Below the pieces are notes generated by a model that was not told where the DNA came from, searched no databases, and saw only the letters and a list, made by a program, of their open reading frames with translations. This document shows, in pieces, positions 8,800-16,662 of a stretch of DNA of 64,000 bases. Within the stretch, counting starts at the first letter, position 1. Every line of letters starts with the position of its first letter. Source of the stretch: Mesobacillus campisalis (GTDB taxonomy: Bacteria; Bacillota; Bacilli; Bacillales; Cytobacillaceae); assembly GCF_000986785.1 (NCBI RefSeq), contig NZ_LAYY01000005.1, forward strand, positions 62,001 through 126,000. The letters are read 5' to 3'. A program made the translations under genes and the position numbers.

Positions 8800-9045
8800 C
8801 ACTAGCCGGACACAGGTTTATGCAAACCTGCCAATAATTGATGCAATAACTGCGATAATTGATGCAATCCACATAATAATTGATGCAATAACCACAAGAA
8901 ATGATGCAATCCCCCAATCCGGGGCCTGGGCAATCACGCAGAACCCCCAATTTCCCCCTTCACAAGCAAGTTCAAAAGCAAAATCACCTATTTCCACCAA
9001 ACCACGCCACCGCAGCAAGCCTGTTTTAATAAAAATAAGTCACTA
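8800..9045 (+). repeat. Dispersed intergenic element, copy C
   Basis: Second unit of the dimer: GGACACAGG starts at 8808, exactly 311 bp after its copy-B counterpart. The 21-bp units, the CCGGGGCCTGGGCAA middle and the terminal hairpin are all present, but the hairpin is more decayed (AAAATCACCTATTT against AAAATAAGTCA). The 8382-9165 gap contains only the carrier terminator and copies B and C. Confidence 0.85.
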
Positions 9046-9165
9046 ATCTTTCAAAACAAGGTTCCAAGCTTCACAGATTTAAATCACTCAACTAAATTTT
9101 GAATATTCCTATCAATAGATTAAAATAGAGAAAGACTTGTATATAAACAGCAATGGGGATTGTGT

Positions 9166-10773
9166 ATGAAAAAGTTTGTAAGGGTTTCCTTGAAGGTGAA
9201 AATCCTGAGTTTGGTTATTTTGCTGATGGTGTTCGTTATCTTTACGCTGTCGTCCATCTTCATTTTCCTTAAGCTGACAGATGATATTGTGAAGGCGAAG
9301 GAGCTGACTTTGGCGTCGGCGAAGACGTATTCATACATGCCTGTCCTCCATGATTATTTTAAAAGCGGAGAGGCGGCTGAAATTAATATATTGGTCGAAC
9401 AGGTTAAGTACCAGACCGATCCGCTGACCGTGTTTTTCCTGGACCGACAGAACAATGTTTTTGCTACCACAGATGAAGAGCGGCAGTTTAAGCGGCTGCA
9501 TAGTCCCGATCATTATAAAGCGCTGATTTATGGAAGCAACTACGTTTTCCAGACAAGGGAGAGCGGGACGCAGGTTTTGAAAGCGGTTGTCCCGATTGTG
9601 GTAGATTATGGAGAGTATAACAAAGTAGAGGGCTCTGTCGTCGTTCTGTATGATATGAAGGCCATTTATCTGGCTATTTGGAAAGACATTGAAAAAGGGC
9701 TGTTGGCGTCTGCTCTCATTCTGCTGATTGGCATCTTTGGAAGCTATTTGCTGGCAAACAGCATCCGCAGGGACACTATGAATCTTGAACCCTATGAAAT
9801 TGCAGCACTGTACCGGGAACGCAGCGCCATTCTCCAATCCGTGAGGGAAGGCATTCTGGCGGTGGATGAAAAAGGAACCATCACGATGATGAATTCATCG
9901 GCCCGGGAGCTTCTCGAAATCGAAAAGCCCACAAGAGGGCGTCCGTTATCGGATGTGATCGGGTGCAGTGAACTGTTGGGAGTCCTTGGGAACTTTGAAA
10001 AGCAATCCAACATTGAAATTCAGTATAAAGAAAAAATTATGATCATCAGCACCCAGCCAATCCAGGAAGGAAACAGGAGGATTGGAATGGTCGCCAGCTT
10101 CCGGGACCGGACGGAAATCAAGCAGATGATCGACGCGCTGTCCGAGGTTCGGCAGTATTCCGATGACCTCAGGGCCCAGGCTCACGAATTTAGCAATAAA
10201 ATGTACGCCATCCTTGGGCTTCTGCAGTTGAACAAAAAGGAAGAAGCGATTGATTTTATCAAAAGCGAGACCCATATTCATACGATGGAAGAAGATGTGC
10301 TCTTTTCCAAAATTCAAGATGAGAAAGTCCAGGCCATCCTCCTGGGGAAAATCGCCCAGGCGTCGGAGAAGAAGATTGAGTTTGCGATCGATCCGGAAAG
10401 CTCGCTGGAGGAGCTTCCGGAAAGAATCAAGCTTTCCTCTTTGATCATCATTCTGGGAAACCTGCTCAACAATGCGTTCGAGGCTGTAAAGGGCCGGGAG
10501 GAAAGGGAGGTCTCTTTCTTCGTCACCGATATCGGCCATGATGTCATCTTTGAGGTGATGGATACAGGCAAGGGCATCAGTGAGGAAGCCGCCCCTCATA
10601 TTTTTCAGAAGGGCTTTTCGTTAAAAGGGGAAAACAGGGGCTATGGCCTCGGAAATGTCCAGGACGAAGTGGAATCCATGGGCGGAAGCATTGAGTTTAA
10701 AAGCAAGGAAGGCAAGGGAACCATTTTTACCGTTTATTTGCCTAAGGAGGGGAATTCAAGTGGAAAACATTAA
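9166..10773 (+). CDS. Sensor histidine kinase, CitA/DcuS/DctS type
   Basis: A 535-residue kinase. It has TM1 (about 10-33), an extracytoplasmic sCache-like sensor (about 38-165), TM2 (about 172-195), a PAS domain (about 215-320; REGILAVDEKGTITMMN), an H-box (QAHEFSNKMYAILGLLQL, about 348) and a HATPase domain (NNAFEAV, DTGKGI, GYGLGN). Kinases of this family sense citrate, fumarate or other carboxylates outside the cell. The start is the ATG 7 nt after GGGG. It overlaps the response regulator by 14 nt and sits upstream of tctCBA, so a tricarboxylate signal is likely. Confidence 0.92.
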   Translation: MKKFVRVSLKVKILSLVILLMVFVIFTLSSIFIFLKLTDDIVKAKELTLASAKTYSYMPVLHDYFKSGEAAEINILVEQVKYQTDPLTVFFLDRQNNVFATTDEERQFKRLHSPDHYKALIYGSNYVFQTRESGTQVLKAVVPIVVDYGEYNKVEGSVVVLYDMKAIYLAIWKDIEKGLLASALILLIGIFGSYLLANSIRRDTMNLEPYEIAALYRERSAILQSVREGILAVDEKGTITMMNSSARELLEIEKPTRGRPLSDVIGCSELLGVLGNFEKQSNIEIQYKEKIMIISTQPIQEGNRRIGMVASFRDRTEIKQMIDALSEVRQYSDDLRAQAHEFSNKMYAILGLLQLNKKEEAIDFIKSETHIHTMEEDVLFSKIQDEKVQAILLGKIAQASEKKIEFAIDPESSLEELPERIKLSSLIIILGNLLNNAFEAVKGREEREVSFFVTDIGHDVIFEVMDTGKGISEEAAPHIFQKGFSLKGENRGYGLGNVQDEVESMGGSIEFKSKEGKGTIFTVYLPKEGNSSGKH

Positions 10774-11440
10774 GGTCATCATCGCGGAGGACGATTTCCG
10801 GATTGCCCAAATACACGAGGAATATTTGCGCCAGGTGAAAGGAATGGAGCTTGTTGGAAAGGCGCTGAATGCCAGGGAAACATTGAACCTGCTCAGCGAA
10901 TATCCTGCTGACTTGCTGCTGCTGGATGTGTATATGCCGGACCGGCTGGGCACGGACCTTTTAATGGAAATCCGCGAAAAGCATCGGGATATCGATATCA
11001 TTTTAATCACAGCCGCAACAGATAAGGAACATCTGAACAAAGCCCTTAAATTCGGGGTGCAGCATTATTTGATCAAGCCTGTCACGATGGAAACGTTCGT
11101 AGAGACGATGGAAAAGTATAAACAAACCAAGAAGCTCCTGGACTCGCTGCCTGAAGTCAACCAGGAAGTGGTTAACCGCCTTTTTGGCGGCTATGAGGCA
11201 AAAGAGGACAAGCAGGATCTTCCTGCAGGAATCGATTACCTGACGCTGAAAAAAGTGAGCAAAATCCTGAAAGAGAATCCAGGCGGACTGCCGGCGGATA
11301 AGGTTGGCGAAAAGATGGGGGCTTCCAGGACGACGGCGAGAAGGTACCTTGAATATCTCGTCAGCACCAACCAGGCTTATGTCGAGCAGGAATATGGCGT
11401 CGTCGGCCGTCCGGAACGGAATTATCATATAAAAGAATAA
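10760..11440 (+). CDS. Response regulator, CitT/DctR/DcuR type
   Basis: A 226-residue regulator. The receiver domain (1-120) has the acidic pair D11/D12, phospho-acceptor D56 (LLLLDVYMPD) and the IKP lysine. A C-terminal winged/HTH domain (about 165-225; KVGEKMGASRTTARRYLEYL) is of the CitB class. The start is a GTG 9 nt after AAGGAGG, inside the kinase 3' end, so the two are translationally coupled. It probably activates the tctCBA genes downstream. Confidence 0.92.
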   Translation: MENIKVIIAEDDFRIAQIHEEYLRQVKGMELVGKALNARETLNLLSEYPADLLLLDVYMPDRLGTDLLMEIREKHRDIDIILITAATDKEHLNKALKFGVQHYLIKPVTMETFVETMEKYKQTKKLLDSLPEVNQEVVNRLFGGYEAKEDKQDLPAGIDYLTLKKVSKILKENPGGLPADKVGEKMGASRTTARRYLEYLVSTNQAYVEQEYGVVGRPERNYHIKE

Positions 11441-11520
11441 GCGGGAAAGCAGGAAACTGTTTGTCCTTTTTTAAACGCTCTGTTATAGCTGAATGTTGAT
11501 TTCACTCTAATTCAAATAAT

Positions 11521-11706
11521 AAAGGGAGAAAGTCCGGTTAATTCGGGAAATATCCATATTTTCCTTAAAATAAGAGGAGTTTTTCCGGTTAAAGGGATCA
11601 GAATCATGAATTTTGCCCTCATTTGAGAAGATAAGGGAAATTTCTCCCCTTATTTCTGTTTCTTAAGGTGCCTCTGCGTACAATAACCGGAAATTCTCCC
11701 CTTAAT
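11521..11706. repeat. Cluster of GGAGAATTTCCGGTTA-like repeats
   Basis: Related words occur in direct and inverted orientation: AAAGGGAGAAAGTCCGGTTA (11521), TAAGAGGAGTTTTTCCGGTT (11571), ATAAGGGAAATTTCTCCCCT (11631) and, inverted, ATAACCGGAAATTCTCCCCT (11683). They occupy the 466-bp gap before tctC (11441-11906), which has no gene. They may be dispersed REP-like elements or binding sites for the neighbouring response regulator. Confidence 0.6.
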
Positions 11707-11834
11707 AATCCTCATGCCTTTATGGGAATCAACAATGAATAATAACAGAGCCTTTTTAAAAAAACGAATGTGAACTCTGTAACAAATGAACACAATGAAC
11801 AAAATAGACATTTAAATTCTTAAAACACTTATTT

Positions 11835-11872
11835 TTGAAAACGTTTACATAATCCATTTTCAAAATTACAAT
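11835..11872 (+). promoter_or_regulatory. tctC promoter with overlapping CcpA cre site
   Basis: TTGAAAACGTTTACA (11835-11849) fits the cre consensus WTGNAANCGNWNNCW at every position. It covers the -35 TTTACA (11844-11849), which is 17 bp from the -10 TACAAT (11867-11872). CcpA bound here should block RNA polymerase, giving glucose repression of tricarboxylate uptake. Confidence 0.82.
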
Positions 11873-11906
11873 AAATTCAGAATTACACTATAAAGGGAGT
11901 GGAAAC

Positions 11907-12884
11907 ATGAAAAAACTTGGTCTCGCCTTATTATCTGCATTGCTGCTCTCCGCCTGTTCTTCAGCAAAGTCGGCAACCGATGCGGAATATCCGAAGAAAA
12001 ATATCGAAATCGTTGCCCCTGCAGCCCCTGGCGGCGGATGGGATCTGACGGCCCGTTCTGTCCAGAGGATCCTGAAAGATACGAAACTAGTAGAAAACAA
12101 TATTAATGTCATCAACAAACCTGGCGGAGGCGGAGAAGTGGGCTGGAACTACCTTTCTAAAAAGGACTCCCATAATCTATCGGTGAATTCAAGTTTGCTT
12201 TTAACCAATAACCTGCTCGGGCAAAGCAAGCTCACCCATAATGACTTCACGCCTTTGGCCACACTCGCAACAGAATGGCTGGCCATCGCAGTACCAGTTG
12301 ATTCTCCATATCAAGACATCAATGCCCTGATGGATCAGATAAAAAAGGATCCAAAGTCCGTTAAAGTCGGTTTAGGGCCGGGATTAGGGAATAATGACCA
12401 CTTATCATTTGTCCAGGCTGCCGGCCTCAAAGACATTAACGCAAGAGACTTGAATTTCCTCGTCTATGATGGCGGCGGCGGAGATGTGGTCACGGCTCTA
12501 TTAGGAAAGCATGTGGATGCGATTACGACCTCCTTATCGGAAGTGAAGGATCAGCATCTGGCCGGAAAGCTGAAAATATTGGTGCTATCTGCGGACGAGA
12601 GACAGGAAGAGCTTGAAGAAGTGCCTACCTTACAGGAAGAAGGAATCGACATGGTGTTCCCGCACTGGAGAGGAATCATGGGGCCGCCGGATATGACAGA
12701 GGAAGAAGTCAAGTATTGGGATGAGAAGCTTGCAGCAATGGCTGAAACAGAAGAGTGGAAGGAATTGCTGGCCAATAATGACTGGGAAGACTTTTATCAA
12801 GATAGCAGCACAACGAAAGAATTCATGGCTGAACAAGAGAAATTGTATACAGAGCTGATTGACGACTCTGGACTTGTTAAATAA
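11907..12884 (+). CDS. tctC: Tripartite tricarboxylate transporter, solute-binding lipoprotein
   Basis: A 325-residue TctC-family receptor. A lipoprotein signal peptide ends in the lipobox LLSAC (Cys17), and the ligand-binding fold shows APAAPGGGWDLTARSVQ near residue 48. As a lipoprotein on the outer face of the membrane, it hands a di/tricarboxylate to TctAB. The ribosome site AAAGGGAG lies 7 nt upstream. The exact substrate (citrate, tricarballylate or other) cannot be read from the sequence. Confidence 0.9.
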   Translation: MKKLGLALLSALLLSACSSAKSATDAEYPKKNIEIVAPAAPGGGWDLTARSVQRILKDTKLVENNINVINKPGGGGEVGWNYLSKKDSHNLSVNSSLLLTNNLLGQSKLTHNDFTPLATLATEWLAIAVPVDSPYQDINALMDQIKKDPKSVKVGLGPGLGNNDHLSFVQAAGLKDINARDLNFLVYDGGGGDVVTALLGKHVDAITTSLSEVKDQHLAGKLKILVLSADERQEELEEVPTLQEEGIDMVFPHWRGIMGPPDMTEEEVKYWDEKLAAMAETEEWKELLANNDWEDFYQDSSTTKEFMAEQEKLYTELIDDSGLVK

Positions 12885-12896
12885 GGGGGGATTTGG

Positions 12897-13346
12897 ATGA
12901 AAGCCGTTAAGCTCGGAATGCCGCTCTTTATGATTCTTATCTCACTCACCTTTTTGATCAGCTCCTTTTCCATTCCCAGGGCCACTCTGGGAAATGCCAA
13001 CGGACCGCTTTATTTCCCGATTGGCCTGAGCATTTTCATGCTGGTACTCAGCGTCATCTACTTTTTAAAAGAATTAAAAACGCTGAATGAAGAGAACGAA
13101 AAAGTCAAAGCGCTTTTTGAGGGCCGGACATTGAAGCTAATTGGAGTCACCATCGCTCTTGGAGTGTTGTACGCCTTTATTTTCGAAACCCTGGGATTTT
13201 TCATCTCCACCATTATCTACCTGGGGGCCCTGTTGTTTTACGTGAATGGAGTGAAAAAATGGCTGGTCAACGTGATTGTGACCGTCGCGTTTTCCTTCAT
13301 CACCTGGTACGGCTTTAGTCAATTATTAGGAGTGAGTTTACCTTAG
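12897..13346 (+). CDS. tctB: Tripartite tricarboxylate transporter, small membrane subunit
   Basis: A 149-residue TctB protein with four hydrophobic segments (about 7-25, 40-60, 78-110 and 122-142). It pairs with TctA to form the permease. It starts 12 nt after tctC behind AAGGGGGG and is followed by tctA within 20 nt. Confidence 0.88.
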   Translation: MKAVKLGMPLFMILISLTFLISSFSIPRATLGNANGPLYFPIGLSIFMLVLSVIYFLKELKTLNEENEKVKALFEGRTLKLIGVTIALGVLYAFIFETLGFFISTIIYLGALLFYVNGVKKWLVNVIVTVAFSFITWYGFSQLLGVSLP

Positions 13347-13365
13347 GAAAGGAGCTGGCCAAAGA

Positions 13366-14871
13366 ATGGAAGGATTCTTGCTAGGGCTTGATACAGTATT
13401 GGAGCCCATGAATATTTTTTGGATTATAATTGGCGGCTTTTTAGGAACGATTGTCGGCATGCTTCCCGGACTGGGACCGGCAACTGCGGTGGCCGTCCTG
13501 ATTCCGGTGACATTCGGAATGGATCCGACAAGCGCCATCATCCTGATGGCGGCCATCTATTATGGCGCAATGTATGGCGGTTCAAGAAGTTCCATCCTCT
13601 TGAACACGCCTGGTGATGGCTCGGCGATTGCCGCGACGTTTGACGGGTACCCGATGGCCCAGAAAGGACAGGCCGGGCAGGCGATGGCCATCTCGGCCGT
13701 TGCCTCCTTCATCGGAGGCATCCTCGCCACGTTTGGATTTGTCTTTCTCGCGAAACCATTGGCGAACTTCGCCTTGCAATTTGGGCCGGCAGAGTATTTC
13801 CTGTTAATGCTGCTGACACTGTCAGCGATTGTCTCGCTGTCGATCGGCAAGATGGTAAAAGGGTTCATCGCCATGGCCCTTGGCCTGCTGATTGCCACCA
13901 TCGGGATTGATCCCCAGACAGGGGTCCACCGCTTTACAATGGATATCCCGCATTTGACGGAAGGCATTGAGTTCCTCATTGTCATCATCGGTGTCTATGC
14001 GATCGGTGAAGTGTTTTATAACTACTTAAGTATTGATAAAAAGAAGAAAGAAATGGAGCGCATGGGAAAAATCTGGTTCACGAAAGACCAGTGGAAGCGG
14101 TCCAAGTGGCCGATTTTCCGCAGTGCTCCGATGGGTTTCCTTGTCGGTGTCCTGCCGGGCGCCGGCGGAACGATCGCTTCGATGATCAGTTATTCAACCG
14201 AAAAGCAGCTGTCTAAAAAGCCGGATGAATTCGGAAAAGGAGCCGTTGAGGGCTTGGCCGCTCCCGAATCTTCGAATAACGCGGCTTCGGTAGGTGCGAT
14301 GATTCCGCTTTTGACAATGGGCATCCCGGGTTCAGGAACGACTGCTGTCATGCTGGGAGCCTTGATCATGCTTGGGGTAAGGCCTGGGCCGATGCTGTTT
14401 GAAAATGATCCGGGGATGGTATGGGCGTTCATCAACTCGATGTTCATCGGAAATGTCGCGCTTGTGATCATGAACATCCTGCTTGTCGGCATGCTGGTTA
14501 AAGTCCTGGATACACCGGCAAAGGTGCTGTACCCAATCATCATCATGCTGGCGTTTATCGGTACGTATACTCTAAGCTACAGCACAATGGACTTTTTCCT
14601 CCTCTTATTATTCGGCATCATCGGTCTGTTCATGAAGATGCTGGACTTCCCGATCGCGCCGCTTGTGCTGGCCATCATTGTCGGGGGAGACATGGAACAG
14701 AATTTCAGGATGGCGCTGACATCTTCAAACGGCAGCCTGGGCATCTTCTTCTCATCAGGCATATCCATTGCCCTGATTGTCATCACGGTGCTGTCGCTCT
14801 GTTATCCATTGCTCATCAAACTGTTGAAAAAGAAACAAAATGACAGCAATGACGATGCCATGTCCGCTTAG
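13366..14871 (+). CDS. tctA: Tripartite tricarboxylate transporter, large permease subunit
   Basis: A 501-residue TctA protein of normal length with about eleven membrane segments. Conserved glycine-rich stretches are GTIVGMLPGLGPATAVAVL (about 26), YYGAMYGGSRSSILLNTPGD (about 65), LPGAGGTIASMISY (about 262) and EGLAAPESSNNAASVGAMIP (about 290). It forms the transport channel, driven by ion gradients. Third gene of tctCBA. Confidence 0.93.
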   Translation: MEGFLLGLDTVLEPMNIFWIIIGGFLGTIVGMLPGLGPATAVAVLIPVTFGMDPTSAIILMAAIYYGAMYGGSRSSILLNTPGDGSAIAATFDGYPMAQKGQAGQAMAISAVASFIGGILATFGFVFLAKPLANFALQFGPAEYFLLMLLTLSAIVSLSIGKMVKGFIAMALGLLIATIGIDPQTGVHRFTMDIPHLTEGIEFLIVIIGVYAIGEVFYNYLSIDKKKKEMERMGKIWFTKDQWKRSKWPIFRSAPMGFLVGVLPGAGGTIASMISYSTEKQLSKKPDEFGKGAVEGLAAPESSNNAASVGAMIPLLTMGIPGSGTTAVMLGALIMLGVRPGPMLFENDPGMVWAFINSMFIGNVALVIMNILLVGMLVKVLDTPAKVLYPIIIMLAFIGTYTLSYSTMDFFLLLLFGIIGLFMKMLDFPIAPLVLAIIVGGDMEQNFRMALTSSNGSLGIFFSSGISIALIVITVLSLCYPLLIKLLKKKQNDSNDDAMSA

Positions 14872-14938
14872 CTTTATGAAAGGTAGAGTCCACCAGCACC
14901 AATGGTGGACTTTCCTGTTTCAAGAAGGAGTACTTCTG

Positions 14939-16300
14939 ATGAAAAAAAGAATTCTATTGGCGCTTGCGGGCCTGCTGTACCTGGGCTTTTTCCTGCTTCC
15001 TTTCCAGAGCGATATCAAAGTCCGGGCCCTTGCTGCCCTCGTCATCATTCAAATCTTATGGGTGGGGAATGTCTTCCCGCTCGCCTACAGCTCGCTTTTG
15101 GTGATGCTGCTGTTCTCATTCCACTTTTTATCGTATGAAGAAACGCTGTCCTATATGGGTTCTGACGTCGTCTGGCTGCTGTTCGCCATGTTTGTGATGT
15201 CACGGGCGTTCATCGACACAGGCCTGGCCGACCGGCTCTCGCTTTCCATCCTGAAAGGGTCCCGAGGCGCAAGCAAGGCGCTCATCTTCATTTCGTTCGT
15301 CCTGTCTTTTGTATTATCCATCCTGGTGCCTTCCAATGTCGGAAAGGCGGGCCTTCTCGCTTCCGTTCTCGATAGCCTGGTCAGGAGCCTGAAAGCCGTC
15401 AATTCTGTCAGCAATCTCGGAAAATCCCTCTTCATCGGCATTACCTATCTGATTCCGATTACCGGTGCGTTCATTGCAACGGGGGCGAGCTCCACGATTT
15501 ATGCGTACAGCCTCTTTTCGGAAATCGGCCCAAGCATCCATTATTTAGAGTGGGTTCTCCTGTTTGGCGTGCCTATCCTCGTGTTCTCCGGCCTGCTTTG
15601 GCTGGTGTTCATCCTGATGTTCCCGCCTGAACAGATCAACAAGGAGCATCTTTTGCTGCTGATTGACGAGAAAATGGGTGAGCTGGGGAAGATGAGTCTG
15701 CGGGAAAAGAAGATGCTCGGAATCATGGGGGTGACCTTGATTCTCTGGGTGTTTCAAAATGTCCACGGCTACTCGATCCCGCTCATCGGCCTCTTGGGGG
15801 CCTGCCTGACCGTCTTCCCCGGAATCGGCGTCTGGAAATGGGAACAGGCGCGCAAGGCGGTCAACTGGGATATTGTCCTGTTCTTTGCCTCCACCCTGAT
15901 GGTATCGGGGATGCTGCTCGGCACGGGAACGATTGACTGGCTGGCGGGTTATTTAAATAGCTTCCTCGCTGGACAATCTCCGCTGATGATCGTCCTCATC
16001 CTGATTGTCTTAACGGCCCTGATGAGAATCATGTTCGTCAATGTGCTCGGTTTCCTGGCGATTATGCTGCCGATCGCCATATCGCTGGGCGATACGCTGA
16101 TTGGTGTGAGCGCCCTGACACTGGCGAAAGCCGTGTTTCTGGCCGGAATCCCCGGGTTCTTCTTTATCACCCAGTCACCAGTCCATATCACCTCCTACCC
16201 CTACGGGCATTTTACTGAAAAGGATTTGTTTCGGGCGGGGGTGGTTTCCGCGCTTCTTTGGATTGGTGTGATTTTGGGTTCGTTTTTGGTGTATTGGTAG
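14939..16300 (+). CDS. SLC13/DASS-type carboxylate permease
   Basis: A 453-residue protein with about twelve hydrophobic segments. It has DASS-like features: SNVGKAGLLASVLDSLV (about 138), TGASSTIYAY (about 184) and, near the C-terminus, FFFITQSPVHITSYPYGHF. This superfamily moves di- and tricarboxylates with sodium. An in-frame ORF extends upstream into tctA, but the ATG at 14939 lies 7 nt after AAGGAG, so it is the likely start. A weak hairpin (GTCCACC/GGTGGAC, 14887-14911) separates it from tctA and may limit read-through. Confidence 0.8.
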   Translation: MKKRILLALAGLLYLGFFLLPFQSDIKVRALAALVIIQILWVGNVFPLAYSSLLVMLLFSFHFLSYEETLSYMGSDVVWLLFAMFVMSRAFIDTGLADRLSLSILKGSRGASKALIFISFVLSFVLSILVPSNVGKAGLLASVLDSLVRSLKAVNSVSNLGKSLFIGITYLIPITGAFIATGASSTIYAYSLFSEIGPSIHYLEWVLLFGVPILVFSGLLWLVFILMFPPEQINKEHLLLLIDEKMGELGKMSLREKKMLGIMGVTLILWVFQNVHGYSIPLIGLLGACLTVFPGIGVWKWEQARKAVNWDIVLFFASTLMVSGMLLGTGTIDWLAGYLNSFLAGQSPLMIVLILIVLTALMRIMFVNVLGFLAIMLPIAISLGDTLIGVSALTLAKAVFLAGIPGFFFITQSPVHITSYPYGHFTEKDLFRAGVVSALLWIGVILGSFLVYW

Positions 16301-16338
16301 GGGAGGGGTAAGGCCTCCAACCGCTTTTTTAAAAGATT

Positions 16339-16585
16339 AATGACCTATTTTCATTAAAACAAGCTTACTAGAGGTCTGTGTTTTAATGAAATAGGTCATT
16401 TTGCCTTTGATCTTGCTTGTGGAGGGGGAAATGGAGAGAGCTGCGCACTCATCCGCGCCTCGAGATTGACGGATTGCATCAATTATTGCCGGGATTGCAT
16501 CAATTCTCGGGGTTATTGCATCGATTCTTGAGGTTATTGCATCAATTATTAGAGTTATTCGCCAAACCGATGTCCAAAGTGTGAA
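16339..16585 (-). repeat. Dispersed intergenic element, copy F (inverted orientation)
   Basis: Same element as near 8500 and 19300 but on the minus strand. A long hairpin (AATGACCTATTTTCATTAAA at 16339 against TTTTAATGAAATAGGTCATT ending 16400) has one unpaired base over 22. It is followed by the CTTGTGGAGGGGGAAAT middle and four 21-bp units containing TTGCATCAAT or TTGCATCGAT. It lies between convergent genes in the 16301-16662 gap. Its own 3' hairpin is the best-paired of the family. Confidence 0.87.
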
Positions 16586-16616
16586 CAACAGGCATCACCA
16601 GGACGTAAGGCAGCCA

Positions 16617-16658
16617 ATAAAAAAGACCGCAGGCAATTCAAGATTGCCTGCAGTCTTA
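16617..16658 (-). terminator. Terminator of the tricarballylate dehydrogenase-like gene
   Basis: On the minus strand, AAGACTGCAGGCAAT pairs with ATTGCCTGCGGTCTT (one G-T wobble) and is followed by TTTT. It starts 4 nt after the stop codon. Confidence 0.9.
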
Positions 16659-16662
16659 GATT

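Noticed and set aside
8507-9018. Minus-strand ORFs with IASI-type heptad repeats across the dispersed elements (also 655-879, 16337-16588, 19129-19384)
   Set aside because: The 21-bp unit keeps any frame open. Starts lack ribosome sites, and the terminal hairpin and GC-rich middle are conserved as nucleotide structure. I treat them as non-coding repeats, although the frame is similar in all copies.
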